Shown here: positions 41,949-51,876 of the stretch, in pieces | How positions within the stretch are numbered: the first letter of the stretch is position 1 | How the letters are laid out: every line of letters starts with the position of its first letter | DNA from: Streptomyces griseus subsp. griseus | Lineage (GTDB): Bacteria > Actinomycetota > Actinomycetes > Streptomycetales > Streptomycetaceae | DNA: 64,000 nt | Assembly: GCF_000720255.1 (NCBI RefSeq) | Contig: NZ_JOJE01000005.1 | Coordinates: 372,001 to 436,000 of the forward strand | Direction of reading: 5' to 3' | The notes under the pieces: generated by a model | The model's input: only the letters and a program-made list of their open reading frames with translations | Told to the model about the DNA's origin: nothing | Databases searched by the model: none | Made by a program: the position numbers and the translations under genes

Positions 41949-42338
41949 TCAGACCCCCGGGAGTCCCGCTCCCTCCATCAGGCCGCTGACCTCCGTGCCG
42001 GGTGGGGTCAGGAGGAACACGTTGCGGTCGACCCGGTGCATGCCGCTGGCCAGGCCGAAGACGACTCCGGTGCTGAAGTCGAGGACGCGTTTGGCGACCT
42101 CGGTCTCGGCGCCGGTCAGGTCGAGGAGGACCGGGATGCCGGCCATGAGCGTCTCGGCGACGTCGCGGGCGTCCGCGAAGACGTTCACGCGGAGGACGAC
42201 GAAGCGACGGCGGGTCTCCGTCTCGGCCTCCGGAAGGGCTCGGTGGCCGACGGCGGACGGCCAGGCGTCCCGGCCCCGCAACGGCACGACCTGGGCGAGC
42301 CCTTCCCACTGCTCATCGGTGACGTCGTAGCGGTTCAC
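41949..42338 (-). CDS. SepF-family cell-division protein paralogue
   Basis: A 129-residue protein with a single SepF (DUF552) domain: RRFVVLRVNVFADARDVAET, GIPVLLDLTGAETEVAKRVL, DFSTGVVFGLASGMHRVDRN and VFLLTPPG. GTG 42338 has GGGGGAG 5 nt upstream. Canonical SepF links FtsZ to the membrane through an N-terminal amphipathic helix; this short protein instead begins MNRYDVTDEQWEGLAQVVPL, so membrane binding is doubtful. Streptomyces carry two or three SepF paralogues, and this looks like a short accessory one rather than the copy in the division cluster. Confidence 0.82.
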   Translation of the reverse strand: MNRYDVTDEQWEGLAQVVPLRGRDAWPSAVGHRALPEAETETRRRFVVLRVNVFADARDVAETLMAGIPVLLDLTGAETEVAKRVLDFSTGVVFGLASGMHRVDRNVFLLTPPGTEVSGLMEGAGLPGV

Positions 42339-42509
42339 CGGCTCCCCCCGAACTGACTCGCCTTCATTGCCTGCACCAGCCAATTCTTACGCCAAGTCAC
42401 CCGTTCGGCCCAACAGCGACACGGTGCGCGACCGTCACAGAGGTCGCAGGGGGATGGCGTAGAGCCGCGCCTTACCGCCCTGACACCGGACTCTTCACCA
42501 CCGGTGGCG

Positions 42510-43125
42510 GCCCGTTCACCGGCGCGACTGGCTGGTCAGGATCTACGCCGCGCGGCGCGGGGAACTGGGGCGGCGGGTGGCCGGACTGGTGCTGCTGCGG
42601 TTCGTCGGGGTCGCGGCCGTCGTATGGCTGCTGATCGACGCGTACTTCGTCGTGCGTGAGCCGGCGACCTGGGCGGACCGGTCCCCGCCGCCGTCCGGCC
42701 CGTCCGGCCCGTCCGGCCGCGGCGCCGCTCGTGCTGTCCCCGGCGCTGGTGAGCGCGGCGGTCGCGGTGGCGGGGTCGCCGCCGCTGCGCATGCCGGTGG
42801 TGTCGGCGGCCGTCGATCGGAACCGGACCGGGCCGGCCTTCGTCTCCCGGCTGGCGCTGCGGGTCACAACACCGGGGGGCGTGCGCTCGCGCCGCACTTC
42901 ACCCTCGCCACCGGGCAGGACATGAATCCGTACTGGTCGGTCGCCGAGGGTCCCGCCACGCTCGCCGCCCACACGACGGCCCACTATGAACTACGGCCGC
43001 CCGCGGGGAGGTTCGGGGCTGCCCGGGCCGGGGTGCGGATCAGGTTGCGGGCCTTCACCGCCTCCCCGCAGACGCTGTCGAGCGTGGACGTGCGCGCGGT
43101 GCCGGAACCCCCGGAGGGACGGTGC
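42510..43125 (+). pseudogene. Decayed integral-membrane protein gene
   Basis: Protein-like sequence continues over several frames. RDWLVRIYAARRGELGRRVA and LVLLRFVGVAAVVWLLIDAY (a membrane helix) are in one frame, LSPALVSAAVAVAGSPPLRM and NRTGPAFVSRLALRV in another, and HFTLATGQDMNPYWSVAEGP to LRAFTASPQTLSSVDVRAVP back in the first. No start with a ribosome site is evident, so the gene appears 5'-truncated with at least two frameshifts. The parent family is not recognised. Confidence 0.5.
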
Positions 43126-43126
43126 G

Positions 43127-43642
43127 TCAGGCCGGGGTGCGGGTGAAGCGGAGCTTGGTGGTGACCGCGGTCAGGCCCTTGATCATGCCCAATTGGTTCC
43201 AGCCGAGGCCGAACTCGGAGCGGTCCACGGTGAATTCCGCGTCCAGCGTGAGCGCGTCGGCGTCCGCCTGCGTCAGGCGCGCGACGAGGGTCTGCGGTCG
43301 GCTGATGCCGCGCACGGTCAGCTGGCCGACGACCTGCACGGTGGAGTCCTGGCGGAGTTCGGCGCCGCGGACCACGAAGGTGATCTCGGGGTGGTTGTCG
43401 GTGTCGAAGAAGTCCTTGGACCTGAGGTGCGTGTCGCGCTTGGCGTTCTTGGTGTCGAGGAAGGCGGCGTCCAGGGTCAGGGTGCCGACGGCGGAACCGT
43501 CGGGGCCGACCTCGCCCTGGCCGGCGACCCCGGCGAAGGCGCCCTTCACGGTGACCAGGCCCCACATCGTCTTGTGCTGGAGGGCGACGGTGGAGGCGGT
43601 CGCATCGAGCTGCCACAGCCCGGTTTCCACGGCGACGGTCAT
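43127..43642 (-). CDS. YceI family lipid-binding-like protein
   Basis: A 171-residue YceI-fold protein (lipocalin-like barrel binding polyisoprenoids). ATG 43642 has GGAGAAGG upstream. It begins MTVAVETGLWQLDATASTVA and shows TLDAAFLDTKNAKRDTHLRS, FFDTDNHPEITF, QLTVRGISRPQTL and FGLGWNQLGMIKGLTAVTTK. No signal peptide is present, so it is cytoplasmic, as in most Streptomyces relatives. It is divergent from a MarR-type regulator that probably controls it. Confidence 0.9.
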   Translation of the reverse strand: MTVAVETGLWQLDATASTVALQHKTMWGLVTVKGAFAGVAGQGEVGPDGSAVGTLTLDAAFLDTKNAKRDTHLRSKDFFDTDNHPEITFVVRGAELRQDSTVQVVGQLTVRGISRPQTLVARLTQADADALTLDAEFTVDRSEFGLGWNQLGMIKGLTAVTTKLRFTRTPA

Positions 43643-43661
43643 GATCCTTCTCCTGCCGAAA

Positions 43662-43756
43662 TAGTTCAACTAGATAGTTCAAATTTGGATGAGGTTGATG
43701 ACGGGCAGACTAGCCAGTTATCCAAAACTGAACAACCCTTGTCATGCAAATTTGGA
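43662..43756. promoter_or_regulatory. Repeat-rich operator between YceI and MarR genes
   Basis: TAGTTCAA occurs at 43662-43669 and 43675-43682, and CAAATTTGGA at 43680-43689 and 43747-43756, in an otherwise AT-richer gap. These are likely binding sites of the divergently encoded MarR protein. Confidence 0.5.
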
Positions 43757-43776
43757 CAACGGATACACTCGAAACC

Positions 43777-44304
43777 ATGGCAGACCTCGATGAGCACCAC
43801 GCCGACCTGCCCGGATGCCCCTCGGCGCAGAACGTCGGACTACTCCCGCCCGAACTGCGCGCGTGGATGCTCATGCTCGCGATGACCGGGGCGGTGGAGC
43901 AGCGGCTGGGCTCCGTCGTGAAGGAGAGGCTCGACGTCTCGCACGACGAGTTCCTGATCCTGTGCCTGCTGGCGGAGCAGCCCGCGGAGAGCCACAGCCT
44001 GCGCATGACCCGCATCGCCGAGCTCCTGGGCCGCCCCAAGACCCGCCTCACCTACCAGATCGCCTGCCTCCAGCACGCCGGCCTCGTCACCCGCAGGTCC
44101 GTGTGCGGCGACAAGCGCGGCGTCGAGGTGGCCCTCACCGACAAGGCCCGCCGCCTCCTGGAGGAGGCCTCCGGGCCCCTCGCCGAGACGGTCACCCAGG
44201 CGCTGGAGAGGTTCACGGGCCCGGCCCAACGAGAGGCGGTGTCGGCACTGCTGCCGGACCTGGACGGCTGCGCCGCTCCCACCCCGCCGACTCCGGAACG
44301 CTGA
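43777..44304 (+). CDS. MarR family transcriptional regulator, probably leaderless
   Basis: A 175-residue winged-helix regulator: MADLDEHHADLPGCPSAQNV, LDVSHDEFLILCLLAEQP, MTRIAELLGRPKTRLTYQIA (recognition helix), LQHAGLVTRRSVCGDKRGVE and VALTDKARRLLEEA (wing). ATG 43777 is preferred because the -10 TACACT (43764-43769) ends 7 nt before it and no ribosome site is present, implying a leaderless mRNA. ATG 43744 would add 11 residues but lies upstream of that -10. It probably represses itself and the YceI gene; its Cys residues could sense oxidants. Confidence 0.9.
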   Translation: MADLDEHHADLPGCPSAQNVGLLPPELRAWMLMLAMTGAVEQRLGSVVKERLDVSHDEFLILCLLAEQPAESHSLRMTRIAELLGRPKTRLTYQIACLQHAGLVTRRSVCGDKRGVEVALTDKARRLLEEASGPLAETVTQALERFTGPAQREAVSALLPDLDGCAAPTPPTPER

Positions 44305-44344
44305 GGCTCGCAGGCGGCTGCGGAGGCGAGGGCAACCGGGTGGG

Positions 44345-45055
44345 TCAGGCGGCTGCCGTTGCCTCCGGGGGTGCGGTGGGGTTCGTCTCCGCCTCCGTCA
44401 GCAGGTGGGTCAGGGTTGCTCGGGCGCGGGCCACTCGGGAGCGGACCGTGCCGACGGGGCAGCCTCCGGCCTCGGCGGCCTCGGCGTACGGCATGCCGAG
44501 CAACTGGGTCATGACGAAGGCCTCGCGGCGGTCCTCGGGCAACGCGGCGAGCAGGTCGAGCAGTACCACCCCGTCGTCGAACCCCGGCAGCCCGCTCGGC
44601 TGGGCCCGCTCGACCGCCGCCTGCCAGTCCGGCACGTCGGCGGGGCGGGGCCGGGCAGCGGCGTACCGGTAGCTGTCGATCACCGCCCGGCGGGCGATGG
44701 AGAGCAGCCAGGAGCGGGCCGAGGAACGGCCCTCGAAGCGGTGCAGGCTGCCCAGTGCCCGCAGGAACGTGTCCTGGGCCAGGTCGTCCACCGCCTCCGG
44801 GTCGGCGCACAGATGCGCGACGTAGCGCAGCACGTCCCGATGCAGCGCCCGCACGAAGTGTTCGCCGGCGGCACGGTCGCCGCCCCGTGCGGCAAGGGCC
44901 CAGGCGGTTATCGAGGCATCCCGCGCGCTGACCTCGGCAGCTGGGCCCCTCCCAACCCGCCCTGTCGTCCCGACAACCCCTGTCGGCTCCACGCTTTCGG
45001 CGCTTTCCGGCTTTCCGGACTTCTCTCGGGCAGCGGGCAGGACGGTAGTCGTCAC
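44345..45055 (-). CDS. ECF-type RNA polymerase sigma factor
   Basis: A 236-residue sigma-70 family protein with region 2 (HRDVLRYVAHLCADPEAVDD, LAQDTFLRALGSLHRFEGRS, ARSWLLSIARRAVIDSYRY) and region 4 (LLDLLAALPEDRREAFVMTQ, LLGMPYAEAAEAGGCPVGTV, RSRVARARATL). GTG 45055 has GAGAAGGA upstream. The first 45 residues are a non-conserved extension. The gene for a Met/His-rich membrane protein lies 158 nt upstream on the same strand; no zinc-finger anti-sigma gene is adjacent. Confidence 0.92.
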   Translation of the reverse strand: MTTTVLPAAREKSGKPESAESVEPTGVVGTTGRVGRGPAAEVSARDASITAWALAARGGDRAAGEHFVRALHRDVLRYVAHLCADPEAVDDLAQDTFLRALGSLHRFEGRSSARSWLLSIARRAVIDSYRYAAARPRPADVPDWQAAVERAQPSGLPGFDDGVVLLDLLAALPEDRREAFVMTQLLGMPYAEAAEAGGCPVGTVRSRVARARATLTHLLTEAETNPTAPPEATAAA

Positions 45056-45213
45056 CGGATGTCCTTCTCGGGTCGTCCCGGACCCCGGCCGGTCGGCGTG
45101 AAGGGCGCGACGGTGCGTGGTCCGGTGAGTGGGAGGCGGCCGTACGACGTCGTGGTGGGCGTACGGCCGGGACCCGAGGCCGCACAGGGGCGGTCTCGGG
45201 GCGCGAGCTGTCG

Positions 45214-45951
45214 TCAGGCGACAGCGCCTCCCACCGGGGGACCCCGGGAGATGATCGAGTGGACGAGGAGAAGCAGCCGCGGGGCGCGCGCGGAGCGGCG
45301 TCGGCGGGCCGGCGGGCGGGGGCGGTGCGTCGGCTCGGGCAGCGCGAGCAGCAGTCGTAGCGGCGCGGCGAGCCGTCCGGCGACCGCCCGCAGGATGCGG
45401 AACGCGGCCCGCTCCCCGCACGCCAGCCACAGTCCGCACAGCAGCGCGGCCAGCAGGTGCGCGCCGAGCATGCCGAGGGAGGAGGAGCCCTCGCCCAGCC
45501 TGGCCATGACGCCCAAGGGGTCCATGAAGTCCAGGGAGTCCAGCGATCCCGGGGAGTGCAGGGGGGTCATGTGGCCCATTTGGCCCATCGGTTCCGTGTA
45601 CGCCATGGGCCCCACGTCTGTCTGCCCCGGGTGGGACATGGCCCCCATGTGCGCCATGTGCGCCATGTCCAGGGAACCCGTCCGCACCGCGCCCGTGCCG
45701 GGCTGGGCCAGGGAGAAGCCCGTGTGCAGGGCCGTCTGGGCGGCGACCACGGCCGAGACGATCAGCGGCAGCCCGCGTTCCCGCCCGGCCAGGCCCCATC
45801 CCACCGCACCGGTCGCGCCGAGCCCGGCGGCCAGTGTCCACCAGGGGACGTGGACGCCGGACATCATGACGTGCCCCAGGGCGGCGAGCAGCACACAGAC
45901 AGCCGCGAACACCGCGGCCCGTAGTGTGCGTGCGCCCCACCCTGTCGTCAT
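45214..45951 (-). CDS. Met/His-rich integral membrane protein
   Basis: A 245-residue protein with about four membrane helices: AVFAAVCVLLAALGHVMMSG near residue 13, WWTLAAGLGATGAVGWGLAG, LIVSAVVAAQTALHTGF, and a later one around LGAHLLAALLCGLWLACG. Between helices 3 and 4 lies a loop rich in Met and His (DMAHMAHMGAMSHPG, GPMAYTEPMGQMGHM) typical of copper-binding segments. The C-terminus is basic. No named family is recognised. It lies upstream of the ECF sigma gene, so metal or redox sensing connected to that sigma factor is a possible role. Confidence 0.7.
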   Translation of the reverse strand: MTTGWGARTLRAAVFAAVCVLLAALGHVMMSGVHVPWWTLAAGLGATGAVGWGLAGRERGLPLIVSAVVAAQTALHTGFSLAQPGTGAVRTGSLDMAHMAHMGAMSHPGQTDVGPMAYTEPMGQMGHMTPLHSPGSLDSLDFMDPLGVMARLGEGSSSLGMLGAHLLAALLCGLWLACGERAAFRILRAVAGRLAAPLRLLLALPEPTHRPRPPARRRRSARAPRLLLLVHSIISRGPPVGGAVA

Positions 45952-46105
45952 CGCGCCTCATCCTCGCATCCGGGCGTCGATCCATGTCTGAGTACGGAAT
46001 TCACGCCCGCTGTTCTCAGCGCGATGTCAGGCGTCCGCACATCGCTGAGCGCGCGGGCGTCGGGTTCGACTCGTCCTGCAACCACTTCGCGTCGAAGACG
46101 GCGCT

Positions 46106-46297
46106 GTGCCCGACCACGACCACCACCACGACCGGGACCACGGCCACAGCCACGACCACGACCACAGCCACGGCCACAGCCACGGCCACGACCACGGCCA
46201 CAGCCACGACCACGGCCACAGCCACAGCCACAGCCACAGCCACGGCCACGGCTCGTTTCCCGACACGCCATTAGACTTAAATCGTTCGTTCTCTTGA
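46106..46297 (+). CDS. Histidine-rich microprotein candidate upstream of furA
   Basis: A 63-residue frame from GTG 46106 contains 23 His, mostly in DH/GH/SH dipeptides (MPDHDHHHDRDHGHSHDHDH at the start), then SFPDTPLDLNRSFS. Such tracts bind Zn, Ni or Cu in metallochaperones and cation transporters. The frame is open from an upstream TGA near 46040, the ribosome site is weak (GAAGACGG), and the DNA is a six-base-type repeat, so it could be non-coding low complexity. It ends inside the furA operator region, which makes a metal-buffering role an attractive idea. Confidence 0.4.
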   Translation: MPDHDHHHDRDHGHSHDHDHSHGHSHGHDHGHSHDHGHSHSHSHSHGHGSFPDTPLDLNRSFS

Positions 46298-46305
46298 ATC
46301 GTTCG
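46276..46305 (+). promoter_or_regulatory. FurA autoregulatory operator (direct repeats)
   Basis: CTTAAATCGTTCG (46276-46288) and CTTGAATCGTTCG (46293-46305) are 13-bp direct repeats 17 bp apart, just upstream of furA. In other Streptomyces the FurA/FurS protein binds an AT-rich site here to repress itself and the catalase-peroxidase. Confidence 0.6.
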
Positions 46306-46330
46306 TGTTTAAGGAGGTAGATTCGGCGCC

Positions 46331-46768
46331 ATGACTTCACCCCAGCCACCAACCACCGCCGAGGAGCTGCGTGGTGCCGGCCTGCGGGTGACGGCAGCCC
46401 GGGTCGCGCTGCTCGAGACCGTCCGGGCGGGTGACCACCTCGGTGTCGAGGCGGTCGCCGCCGGTGTGCGCGACCGTGTGGGCCACATCTCCCTGCAAGC
46501 CGTGTACGAGGCGCTGCACGCGCTCACCACGGCGGGACTCGTGCGCCGTATAGAACCGCCCGGCAGCCCTGCCCTGTTCGAGGGCCGGGTCGGGGACAAC
46601 CATCACCACCTCGTGTGCCGTTCGTGCGGCTCCGTCGCCGACGTCGACTGCGCGGTCGGCCACGCGCCCTGCCTGACCGCCTCCGACGACCGCGGCTTCG
46701 CTATCGACGAGGCCGAGGTCATCTACTGGGGCCTGTGCCCCGACTGTTCCACCGCCCGCAGTTCCTGA
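46331..46768 (+). CDS. furA: Fur family redox/metal regulator of catalase-peroxidase
   Basis: A 145-residue Fur-family repressor. It begins MTSPQPPTTAEELRGAGLRV, with winged-helix DRVGHISLQAVYEALHALTT and GLVRRIEP, then the metal sites GDNHHHLVCRSCGSVADVDC and YWGLCPDCS (two CxxC pairs for structural zinc). AAGGAGG at 46311 lies 13 nt before ATG 46331, a long spacing. It precedes katG by 54 nt on the same strand, the conserved furA-catC/cpeB arrangement of Streptomyces, where the protein releases the operator on peroxide or metal change. Confidence 0.92.
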   Translation: MTSPQPPTTAEELRGAGLRVTAARVALLETVRAGDHLGVEAVAAGVRDRVGHISLQAVYEALHALTTAGLVRRIEPPGSPALFEGRVGDNHHHLVCRSCGSVADVDCAVGHAPCLTASDDRGFAIDEAEVIYWGLCPDCSTARSS

Positions 46769-46789
46769 GCACCGCGATCCATCCAGTGA

Positions 46790-49042
<2,253 letters not shown>

Positions 49043-49064
49043 TCCAGGTCGGCTGATTGCGTCG

Positions 49065-49104
49065 ACGCCCCGGCCGTCCGGCTTCCACCGGACGACCGGG
49101 GCGT
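49065..49104 (+). terminator. katG terminator hairpin
   Basis: A long inverted repeat: ACGCCCCGG...CGTCCGG pairs with CCGGACG...CCGGGGCGT around a CTTCCA-type loop, with one bulged base. It starts 23 nt after the katG stop. Confidence 0.8.
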
Positions 49105-49107
49105 TGT

Positions 49108-49823
49108 GCTGCGGATCTCCCGGCCGGGTCGGATCGTCACACGGCAGGTGGCGTCGCCGCGTCCCGTCGCGGTGGTGATCGGGTCGAGCTTCAACTGGAA
49201 GGCGTAGTGCCGGACGTAGCGGTCGGGGTGGTTGTACGACTGGAAGGACGACCAATTCGAATCGGCGAGCCGGCGAATCGAAGTGGCGTACGTACCGGTC
49301 CTGGTAGTTGAACGACCGGAGCCGGTTGACCGCCGTGCTGGGCCGGCGGGCCAGGACGCGGCTCTCCTCGGCGGCCGTCAGGTTGAGGATCGCGCCGTGG
49401 CGCTCGGTGGTCCCGCCCATGGCGTAGACGCCCGACGCCGGGAGCCGGTAGCCGGTAGCCGGTACTCGGCCGAGCTGGACGGATCGGTCGTCAGGACCGG
49501 CATGTAGCCCCTTCCCGGCGGCGTACCGGTCCAGGCGGAATTTCATCCACATCGGCCCCTCCACCTGCGAGCCGGTGAGGCCGATGCCGTCTGGCCGTCG
49601 TCGGAGGCCCGGACGTGGTGGTACGCGCCGACTCCCGGCGGCTCCTCGACGATCTGCGTGTCGATGATGCCCTGGGGCCGGGGCGGTCGAGGTAGGGCTG
49701 CGGGGTGGTGACGGCGCGGAAGTCGGTGGTGCGGGCGTAGTCGATGCGGTGCTTCAGTACGCCGTTCAGGGGCGCGTTCGTCGCCCGGTGCAGGACGTGG
49801 TCGGGCCGCCGACCCGAGCCGGC
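49108..49823 (-). pseudogene. Remnant of GH43 glycosidase with AbfB (CBM42) domain
   Basis: The minus strand carries ordered pieces of an extracellular arabinofuranosidase-type enzyme in shifting frames: LKHRIDYARTTDFRAVTTPQ, PQGIIDTQIVEE and YHHVRASDDGQ, LTGSQVEGPMWMKF, GYMPVLTTDPSSSAEYRLPA, YAMGGTTERHGAILNLTAAE, then two AbfB repeats, LRSFNYQDRYVRHF and SSFQSYNHPDRYVRHYAFQL. At least four frameshifts or small deletions separate them, and the N-terminal catalytic part is missing. The remnant abuts a truncated histidine-kinase gene on the other strand, so a rearrangement joined two broken genes. Confidence 0.75.
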
Positions 49824-49825
49824 TG

Positions 49826-50458
49826 ATGACCCACTTCATCGGGGAGGGGGGCCACACCCTCGCCGTCATCGTCGGCCTCGCCGACGGTGCCGCCGCCCTG
49901 TCCGAGACCAAGCCCCAGCACGGCACGAACACGCTGCGCATCATCGCCGACAGCGGCCGCGACGCCCTCGGCGAGCTGCGCCGGCTGCTCGCCGTCATCG
50001 GGGCCGAGGCCGAGGACACCCCGCGCGGCGACGCCCCGCTCGCCCCGCAGCCGGGACTCGCCGACCTCGACTCCCTGCTGGAACGGTTCCGGGCGGCCGG
50101 CCCGACCGCCACCCTGGACACCCAGGGCGACCTGACCGGGCTCTCCCGGGGCCTCCAACTCGCCGTCTACCGCATCGTGCAGGAAGCCCTCACCAACACC
50201 CTCAAGCACGCGGCTCTCGACACCACCGTCACCATCACCCTCACCACTGACGCCGAGGCCGTACGCGTCACTGTCGACGACACCGGTCCGCCCCGCGGCA
50301 CGCGTGCCCGCGGCACCGGCAAGGGTCTCGTCGGCATGCGCGAACGCGCCGCCCTCTACCAGGGCGAGGTCACCTCCGGCCCCAACCCGCGCGGCGGCTG
50401 GAGCGTCCGCGCACGTCTCGTCCCCGTCCCCACCACGCACCCGGAGAACCCGGCATGA
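49826..50458 (+). pseudogene. 5'-truncated NarL-type histidine kinase
   Basis: The 210-residue frame contains the end of a HisKA_3 dimerisation helix (GHTLAVIVGLADGAAALS) and a full ATPase domain: YRIVQEALTNTLKHAALDTT (N-box), VTVDDTGPPRG (G1) and GTGKGLVGMRERAALY (G2). The sensor region and the phospho-acceptor His segment (normally near E(I/L)HDVV) are absent; the frame begins with a stray ATG immediately after a TGA, where the glycosidase remnant starts on the other strand. The stop overlaps the response-regulator start (ATGA), an original operon feature. It is probably non-functional as a kinase. Confidence 0.7.
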
Positions 50459-50635
50459 CCACCGTCCTCATCGTCGACGACCAGGCTTTGCAACGCCTCG
50501 GCTTCCGCATGCTGCTGGAGGCCCAGCCCGACATGACCTTCGCCGGGGAGGCCACCAACGGCAGCGAAGCGGTCCGTATGGCCGCCGATCTGCGCCCGGA
50601 CGTGGTCCTGATGGACGTACGGATGCCCGGCAGCC
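50455..50635 (+). pseudogene. Response regulator truncated after receiver domain
   Basis: Starts MTTVLIVDDQALQRLGFRML with the acidic pocket (VDDQ) and phospho-acceptor Asp in PDVVLMDVRMPG, then homology stops abruptly at about residue 60. The rest of the receiver and the whole LuxR-type DNA-binding domain are gone. The frame then runs on through unrelated sequence, including the antisense of the next sigma gene, which is an artefact of high G+C. Confidence 0.75.
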
Positions 50636-50743
50636 TTCGGCCCCTCCGGACAGGGACTCACCAGCACGGTCCTGCACGACGTCGACGGCCCGGTCGGCCA
50701 CGCCCAGCAGATCCTCACGGTCCGCCCGCTGCCGGGCGCGTGA
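50636..50743 (+). pseudogene. C-terminal fragment of an unidentified protein
   Basis: In a different frame, AFGPSGQGLTSTVLHDVDGP continues VGHAQQILTVRPLPGA and a TGA at 50741-50743. It reads like the last 36 residues of a folded protein, perhaps a TesB-like thioesterase, spliced onto the broken response regulator. The identity is a guess. Confidence 0.4.
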
Positions 50744-50787
50744 GGACGGCGCTCACCTCGAGCGGCGAGCACGGGCGGAGCAGCGGT

Positions 50788-51630
50788 TCACTGGACGCTG
50801 AGCATGCCTTCGCGCAGGCGGGTCAGAAGGCGTGTGATCAGGCGGGACACGTGCATCTGGGAGACACCGAGGCGTTCGCCGATCTGGGCCTGGGTGAGTT
50901 CCTCGACGAACCGCCAATGAATGATCTTGCGGTCCCGTTCGTCGAGCTCGGCGAGCAGCGGTGCGAGGGCATGGAAATCCTCGACCAGGCCGAGGGCCGC
51001 GTCCTCGTCACCGATGAAGTCCTGCAGCACGGCCTCGCCGTCCTCGCTGCCACCTATGGCGGCGTCCAGCGAGGCGGACGTGTAGCCGTTGGAGGCGAGC
51101 CTGGCCTCGACGACCTCGTCCTCGGGCAGGCTCATCAGCTCGGCGAGTTCCCTGGTGGTCGGTGTCCGGCCCAGTCGGCTGCGCAGTTCCTCGGTGGCGC
51201 GGGCCAGTTGGACCCGGGCCTCCTGCAGCCGCCGGGGCACGTGCACGGCCCAGGACGTGTCACGGAAGAACCGCTTGATCTCACCCACGATGTAGGGGAC
51301 GGCGAAGGAGGTGAACTCCACCTCGCGGGACAACTCGAAGCGGTCGATCGCCTTGATGAGGCCGATCATGCCGACCTGGACGATGTCCTCCATCTCCTCC
51401 GGCCCACGGCTGCGGAACCGGCCGGCCGCGTAGCGCACCAGGGACATGTTCATCTCGATCAGCGTGTTCCGGGCACTCTGGTACTCGCGCGTGCCCTCCT
51501 CCAGCACCGCCAGCTGATCGAAGAACAGCTTCGACAACTCCCGCGCGTCCTTGGGAGCGACCCGGGAGGGCTCAGCGATCTCCGGTACGTCCACCGTCTG
51601 CCCAGCAGTCTGCATCGTCGCCGTCGCCAT
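50788..51630 (-). CDS. SigB/SigF-type alternative sigma factor
   Basis: A 280-residue group 3 sigma factor: region 2 (MNMSLVRYAAGRFRSRGPEE, DIVQVGMIGLIKAIDRFELS, EFTSFAVPYIVGEIKRFFRD), region 3 (VHVPRRLQEARVQLARATEE, LGRTPTTRELAELMSLPEDE) and region 4 (LLAELDERDRKIIHWRFVEE, TQAQIGERLGVSQMHVSRLI). It belongs to the stress/development family (SigB, F, G, H and others) controlled by anti-sigma kinases. No anti-sigma gene is adjacent. ATG 51630 has GGAGGGA upstream. Confidence 0.92.
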   Translation of the reverse strand: MATATMQTAGQTVDVPEIAEPSRVAPKDARELSKLFFDQLAVLEEGTREYQSARNTLIEMNMSLVRYAAGRFRSRGPEEMEDIVQVGMIGLIKAIDRFELSREVEFTSFAVPYIVGEIKRFFRDTSWAVHVPRRLQEARVQLARATEELRSRLGRTPTTRELAELMSLPEDEVVEARLASNGYTSASLDAAIGGSEDGEAVLQDFIGDEDAALGLVEDFHALAPLLAELDERDRKIIHWRFVEELTQAQIGERLGVSQMHVSRLITRLLTRLREGMLSVQ

Positions 51631-51876
51631 GACGCGTCCCTCCCCATTGATCAGCCTGGTCCCGGTCGGTTCGCACCGACGTCCGCCCGCCTACCCCGAG
51701 CCGAGGCACGCATGCCTGGGCTTCCGAAGTCTTCTTGGCGGCATCGGAGCGTGCGGCCGTCACCGGGGTGCGGCTTCGACGCCGGGAGTGAGGCGGTGGG
51801 TGCCGGGCATCTGCTTTCTCGGGCTCGTCCGGCGGCCCGCAACGATCTGTCCTCTTGGTTCAACGGGAGATACGGC

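Noticed and set aside
46016..46266. Trp/Leu-rich minus-strand frames over the His-rich tract
   Set aside because: They are reverse-complement translations of the same simple repeat, with no start context.
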